This document shows positions 60,338 through 64,000 of a stretch of 64,000 bases of DNA, one piece after another. Each line of letters begins with the position of its first letter. Within the stretch, counting starts at the first letter, position 1. The notes under the pieces were generated by a model. It was not told the origin of the DNA. It ran no database searches and saw nothing but the letters and a program-made list of their open reading frames with translations. The translations under genes were made by a program, and so were the position numbers. The DNA lies in NCBI RefSeq assembly GCF_000426845.1, contig NZ_AUGD01000026.1, positions 1 to 64,000 on the forward strand, written 5' to 3'. Origin of the DNA: Bradyrhizobium sp. in8p8. GTDB taxonomy: Bacteria > Pseudomonadota > Alphaproteobacteria > Rhizobiales > Xanthobacteraceae.

Positions 60338-61003
60338 GTGCAGCTCTCGCTTGCCCGTAACGATCTCGCCCTCTACGTGCGCAAGCAGTTCGAGAACCTG
60401 TTTCCCGACGGCGCCGACCTCGGCGACCTCCCGAAATTCGTCGATCTCGCGCTCGGCCGCGTCGACCACTGCTTTTCGCGGGTCAGGCTGAAGGGATTCT
60501 TCGCCAATGGCGAGGCTCGGTTCTCGCACTGGCATTCCGACCAGTACGCGATCTTCCTGTACTACCTCGCCAATTCGGCGTTTCGCGAGCGGCCCGGTCA
60601 CCCGATCGCCGACAAGGCTTATGCGCTGAACAAGGCGCTGCACGCCCTTGATGCGTTCTACGAGGTGGAGCTGCCAGACGTCTTCGCAGTCCAGCATCCC
60701 GTCGGCACCGTGCTCGGGCGCGCGCACTATTCCGACTATTTCATCTGCTATCATAACTGCACGGTCGGGGCGAACCTCGACAACGATTACCCGTCGTTCG
60801 GCCGCGGCATCGTGATGTATGGCGGCAGCCGGATCATCGGCGAGACCGCGGTGGGTGACAACAGTTTCGTGTCGACGGGCGCGATCGTCGTCGACGGCGG
60901 TACGCTTGCCGCCGACAGTATCTTGCACGGCATCTATCCGAAGGCGGCGCGGTCGAAGACCACGCGCAACGTGTTGCGCGATATTTTCGGCGTTGAAGCC
61001 TGA
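60338..61003 (+). CDS. Left-handed beta-helix acetyltransferase, serine-acetyltransferase-like
   Basis: The 221-residue product has a helical N-terminal half (LSLARNDLALYVRKQFENLF, ALNKALHALDAFYEVELPDV) and a beta-helix domain with VFAVQHPVGTVLGRAHYSD, YHNCTVGANLDNDYPSFGRG and IGETAVGDNSFVSTGAIVVD. This is a CysE/SAT-like layout, seen also in sugar N- or O-acetyltransferases. GTG 60338 begins 4 bases after the hisF2 stop. It is the last gene of a plus-strand run from 54086. Role in the glycan route unknown. Confidence 0.7.
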   Translation: MQLSLARNDLALYVRKQFENLFPDGADLGDLPKFVDLALGRVDHCFSRVRLKGFFANGEARFSHWHSDQYAIFLYYLANSAFRERPGHPIADKAYALNKALHALDAFYEVELPDVFAVQHPVGTVLGRAHYSDYFICYHNCTVGANLDNDYPSFGRGIVMYGGSRIIGETAVGDNSFVSTGAIVVDGGTLAADSILHGIYPKAARSKTTRNVLRDIFGVEA

Positions 61004-62317
61004 TCAGGTCAGCCGCTTGAACCCTGAATGTGCGACGGGGCCGCGTAGCAATTGCTTGACGGCCTTCTGGTCCACCGCGGTGCGCAGCTCCCGGAACACG
61101 TCGGTGACGGTTTCCAGATAGCGGTCGACATGCGCGTCGCTGTGCGAATACATCGCATAAAACGAGCCGGTGGCGAGAATGCCGCGGTCCAGCATCATCT
61201 GCGTGAACAGGGTGCGCACCTCCTGCGCGTCGGGCAGGTCGAAGGCGAAATGGCCTAGCGGCGAGATGCCGGAGACGTGCAACGGCATGCCGGTGATCTG
61301 CGATGCCTCGGTCCAGCCCTTCTGAACGCGCATGCCGATCCGCATCAGGTGCCGTGCGACGTTCTGTTCGCGATGCTTGCGCAGGGTGGCAAGGGCCGCG
61401 ACCGGGCCGACGCGCTCAGTCCAGGCCGTCGAGCTGACGAAGGTCTCTTGTGCCGCGTCCATCACCGAGGCGCGGCCGACGATTGCGGCCATCGGAAAAC
61501 CGTTGGCGATCGCCTTGGCGAACACGGCCATGTCAGGGTCGACGCCATAGGCGAGATGCGCGCCGCCGGAATTGATGCGAAAGCCGGAGGTCACCTCGTC
61601 GAAGATCAGCGCGGCGCCGCAGCGGTCGGCGAGCGCGCGGATGCCCTTGATGAAGGCCGGCTCGGGCTCGCTGGAGCGCACCGGCTCCATCACGATGGCG
61701 GCGAGCCGGTGGCCATGGGCGGCGACGATCGCCTCAATCTCGTCGAGCTTGTTGAAGTGGAACGGATGCATCAGGCCCGCGAGGCCACGCGGCACGCCTT
61801 TGGTGTCGAGGCCCGGCAGCAGATGGCCGTCGAGCGCGGTGGTCTCGCCGAGATTGGCGCTGAGATACCAGTCGTGCCAGCCGTGATAGCCGCAGAACGC
61901 CACCATGTCGCGGCCGGTCGCGGCACGCGCGATGCGCACCGCGATCGCCATCGCTTCGCCGCCGGCGCGGCCAAAGCGCACCATGTCGGCCCAGGGGTGC
62001 AGCTCGACCAGCAGTTCCGCGAGCTCGATGTCCTCGGCGCAGTTGAGGGTCGACATCGAGCCCATATCGATCGCGGTCTTCACGGCGGCGTCGACGTCGG
62101 GATCGGCGAAGCCCAGAATGGTGGCGCCAATGCCGCAATAGCTCATGTCGAGATAGGTCTTGCCGTCGAGGTCCGTGACCTCGGCACCCTTGGCCGATTT
62201 GAAGTAGGTCGGCCACTGCTCCGGCAGGAACATTTCCGGCCGCTTTGAGAGCAATTGCGTTCCGCCGGGCATGACCTTGCGCGCGCGTCGGTAAAGTGTT
62301 TGACCGGTGCTCGACAT
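61004..62317 (-). CDS. Class III PLP aminotransferase (glutamate-1-semialdehyde-aminomutase-like)
   Basis: The 437-residue product has the class III features: YLDMSYCGIGATILGFADPD, RFGRAGGEAMAIAVRIARAA, VAFCGYHGWHDWYLSA, IVMEPVRSSEP, ALIFDEVTSGFRI and FAKAIANGFPMAAIVG with the PLP lysine (AKAI). It resembles HemL but belongs to the sub-group found in glycan and secondary-metabolite loci. ATG 62317 has GGAGAA upstream. The stop abuts that of the acetyltransferase with no intergenic base. Confidence 0.8.
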   Translation of the reverse strand: MSSTGQTLYRRARKVMPGGTQLLSKRPEMFLPEQWPTYFKSAKGAEVTDLDGKTYLDMSYCGIGATILGFADPDVDAAVKTAIDMGSMSTLNCAEDIELAELLVELHPWADMVRFGRAGGEAMAIAVRIARAATGRDMVAFCGYHGWHDWYLSANLGETTALDGHLLPGLDTKGVPRGLAGLMHPFHFNKLDEIEAIVAAHGHRLAAIVMEPVRSSEPEPAFIKGIRALADRCGAALIFDEVTSGFRINSGGAHLAYGVDPDMAVFAKAIANGFPMAAIVGRASVMDAAQETFVSSTAWTERVGPVAALATLRKHREQNVARHLMRIGMRVQKGWTEASQITGMPLHVSGISPLGHFAFDLPDAQEVRTLFTQMMLDRGILATGSFYAMYSHSDAHVDRYLETVTDVFRELRTAVDQKAVKQLLRGPVAHSGFKRLT

Positions 62318-62465
62318 CGGATTCTCCTGGCATTCTCCTGCGCGGAAGGCAAGCGGTGGATACCGCATGCCTCCCCGTCAGGCAAGGTGCCGGGGAGCGG
62401 GGCCTGCATGCTTGAAATCGGCGCACGATGCTTCAAGCGGCGTTCGCCGTGGCAGCGTCTGCCGC

Positions 62466-63674
62466 CTAGCGGCGTGTCGCCTGATCGACGTCGCTGACAA
62501 CCTCGCGATAGCGGGCGAGCGCGACATCCTCGCGATATTTCCCGGCGATGCCAGCGGCACGAACGCCCTTGTCCGTCGTGGCCTGCCGGTCGCGCGCCGC
62601 CTCGCGAATGGCACGCGCGAGCTCGGCGGGATTTTCCGGTGGAACGACCCATCCGATCGCTTCTTCGCCGAGCACGAGCGCGCCTTCGGAATTCGCTTCC
62701 GAAGTGACGACCAATGGCCGGCCGACGGCGAGGATGTTGTAGAGGCGGCTCGGGATCGAGACGCCCGCGATATGCCGGCGATAGGGGATCACCCAGAGAT
62801 CGACAGCCGAGAGGAAATCGACGAGTTCGTCTTCGGGCACGGGTTTCAGGACCGTGACGTTCTCGAGCCGGTCCTTGGAATAGAGGTCGTTGAGCGCGGT
62901 CCAGCCGACCCCCCAGCCGGACAGGACGAAGTGAATGTCTTTCTCGTGCCGCAACAGGCGAGCCGCCTCGAAGACTGTTGCGGGGTCGTGGGTGAAGCCG
63001 AGATTGCCTGAGAGGCCGACAATGAATCGCGACGCATCCGGCGCGCGGAAGCGGCTGGCCGGATCGACCTTGCGGTAGCCGATCGGGATCAGCGCCCAGT
63101 TCGGAATGAAGCGAAGCTGGTCCGCTGTGACCCCGCGGTATTTCTCGATCAGTGGCGGCACGTCGCGCCCGATCACGACGATCGCATCAAGATGCCGGAA
63201 CAGCAGCCCATTTGCAAAACGGATGAGCCGGACCGTAAGCGAGTTGGGACGGGCCATACCTGCCGCCTCGAGCGCCTCGGGATAGAGGTCGTAGATCAGG
63301 AGCATGGTCTTTGAACCGCGCAGCCTGGCTGCGAGCAGCACGGTGTAGGGCAGTGTGAACGGCGTCGTGACGCAGAACACGATGTCTCCAGACCTTGCCC
63401 GCCGCAGCACCGAGAAGAACATCTGCGCCGCCAGCAGGCAGATCGCCGCCGCGCGCTGGACGATCGCAGACTTGAGCGGATTCCAGCTCCTGAGTTCGAC
63501 GACTTCAGGCTTGCCGGGTTGACCGGCCGCGCGCGAGCCCGGCGTTGCCGAGATCACGACGACCTCCCGATCGTTCGCGAGGCTCTCGGCGATCTTGCCG
63601 ACATAGACCGCCGTCGTGGTCGCGTCGGGCGGATAGAACTGGGCCGCGATGATTAGTCTTGCCGGAGTGTCCAT
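62466..63674 (-). CDS. Glycosyltransferase, GT4 type (WcaI-like)
   Basis: The 402-residue product begins RLIIAAQFYPPDATTTAVYV and has the C-terminal donor site SGNLGFTHDPATVFEAARLL, LSGWGVGWTALNDLYS and VDLWVIPYRRHIAGVSIPSR, then YNILAVGRPLVVT. This resembles WcaI-type fucosyltransferases. It lies 22 bases after the GDP-L-fucose synthase gene on the same strand, which supports a fucose-type donor; that is inference. The frame extends upstream to 63947 but only over the fcl gene. Confidence 0.75.
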   Translation of the reverse strand: MDTPARLIIAAQFYPPDATTTAVYVGKIAESLANDREVVVISATPGSRAAGQPGKPEVVELRSWNPLKSAIVQRAAAICLLAAQMFFSVLRRARSGDIVFCVTTPFTLPYTVLLAARLRGSKTMLLIYDLYPEALEAAGMARPNSLTVRLIRFANGLLFRHLDAIVVIGRDVPPLIEKYRGVTADQLRFIPNWALIPIGYRKVDPASRFRAPDASRFIVGLSGNLGFTHDPATVFEAARLLRHEKDIHFVLSGWGVGWTALNDLYSKDRLENVTVLKPVPEDELVDFLSAVDLWVIPYRRHIAGVSIPSRLYNILAVGRPLVVTSEANSEGALVLGEEAIGWVVPPENPAELARAIREAARDRQATTDKGVRAAGIAGKYREDVALARYREVVSDVDQATRR

Positions 63675-63696
63675 GTGTGAGCGCGATCCTCGCCGG

Positions 63697-64000
63697 TCAG
63701 GCGTGGGACTGTGAAAGCCCTTTGGCCTGGCTCTCCGCCAGATACGCCGCATAGGCACGGCGGATGCCGTCTCCCAGCGACGTCTTCGCGCGCCAACCGA
63801 GCCTTTCGAGGCGGCCGATGTCGAGCAGCTTTCGCGGCGTGCCGTCGGGGCGCGTCGTGTCGAAGGAGATTTCGCCGCGATAGCCGACGGCGGCGGCGAC
63901 CACGCGGGCGAATTCAGCGATGGTGATGTCCTCGCCGGTGCCGACATTGACGAGGTCGGGGCTCGAATAGGTCTTCATCAGGTGGACGCACGCGTCAGCC
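63697..64000 (-). CDS. fcl: GDP-L-fucose synthase, C-terminal part
   Basis: The minus-strand frame from the window edge encodes ADACVHLMKTYSSPDLVNVG, then TGEDITIAEFARVVAAAVGY, FDTTRPDGTPRKLLDIGRLE and LGWRAKTSLGDGIRRAYAAY. This is the C-terminal segment of GDP-4-keto-6-deoxymannose 3,5-epimerase-reductase (Fcl/WcaG). The N-terminal two thirds lie beyond position 64000. A gmd gene is expected nearby. Confidence 0.85.
   Translation of the reverse strand, partial: ADACVHLMKTYSSPDLVNVGTGEDITIAEFARVVAAAVGYRGEISFDTTRPDGTPRKLLDIGRLERLGWRAKTSLGDGIRRAYAAYLAESQAKGLSQSHA

Overview
The window is GC-rich DNA from an alphaproteobacterium. Gene content suggests Bradyrhizobium or a close Nitrobacteraceae relative: a tripartite tricarboxylate transporter, CaiB/BaiF CoA-transferase, Omp25/31-type barrel protein and a dispersed palindromic repeat of the kind common in that genus. 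The genus is inferred from gene style, not from a marker gene. I saw no tRNA, rRNA or CRISPR array.

Region 1 (1-12133) is an accessory, mobile-type segment. It opens with the end of an IS3-family element and continues with a DUF3102 protein, a MobA/MobL-type relaxase with no type IV secretion genes nearby, and a run of mostly plus-strand, tightly spaced poorly known genes. These include a 53-codon small gene, a GIY-YIG/DUF4357 protein, a ribbon-helix-helix protein with an inverted repeat in front of it, a protein made of two copies of one Zn-ribbon module, a metallophosphoesterase, a possible TnsA-like protein overlapping a Lon-type AAA+ ATPase that lacks a protease domain, and a DUF433 protein. 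It looks like an integrative or mobilizable element or its remnant.

Region 2 (12597-22769) is core-type metabolism: a GlcG/HbpS-like protein overlapping a large FAD/Fe-S dehydrogenase of YdiJ architecture, a serine/alanine-glyoxylate-type aminotransferase, a crotonase-fold protein that appears to lack the usual hydratase glutamates, a complete TctC-TctB-TctA transporter, and an outer-membrane barrel protein with a good terminator. Together they suggest uptake and oxidation of a carboxylic or 2-hydroxy acid.

Region 3 (22796-29815) is mixed. A degenerate stretch holds fused remnants of a P63C-domain gene and of a CoA-transferase plus a TIGR04325-type methyltransferase. An intact CaiB/BaiF CoA-transferase and a large M10/RTX metalloprotease with four nearly identical tandem C-terminal repeats follow.

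Region 4 (29966-64000) is one long surface-polysaccharide region. Its left half has an acyltransferase, flippase, glycosyltransferases, methyltransferase, perosamine-synthetase-like aminotransferase, cupin, a polymerase-like membrane protein and a WbpB/WbpD/WbpE-like trio. Its right half (42156-61003) holds what looks like a full GDP-sugar route to CMP-legionaminic acid (LegB, LegC, LegG, LegF, LegI, NeuD/LegH-like, PtmE, PtmA) plus an N-acetyl-sugar amidotransferase with dedicated HisH and HisF paralogues. That HisF has lost a catalytic aspartate of the histidine pathway, which points to an amidino-legionaminic acid. A second flippase and second polymerase-like protein lie inside this part. 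The window ends in the GDP-L-fucose synthase gene.
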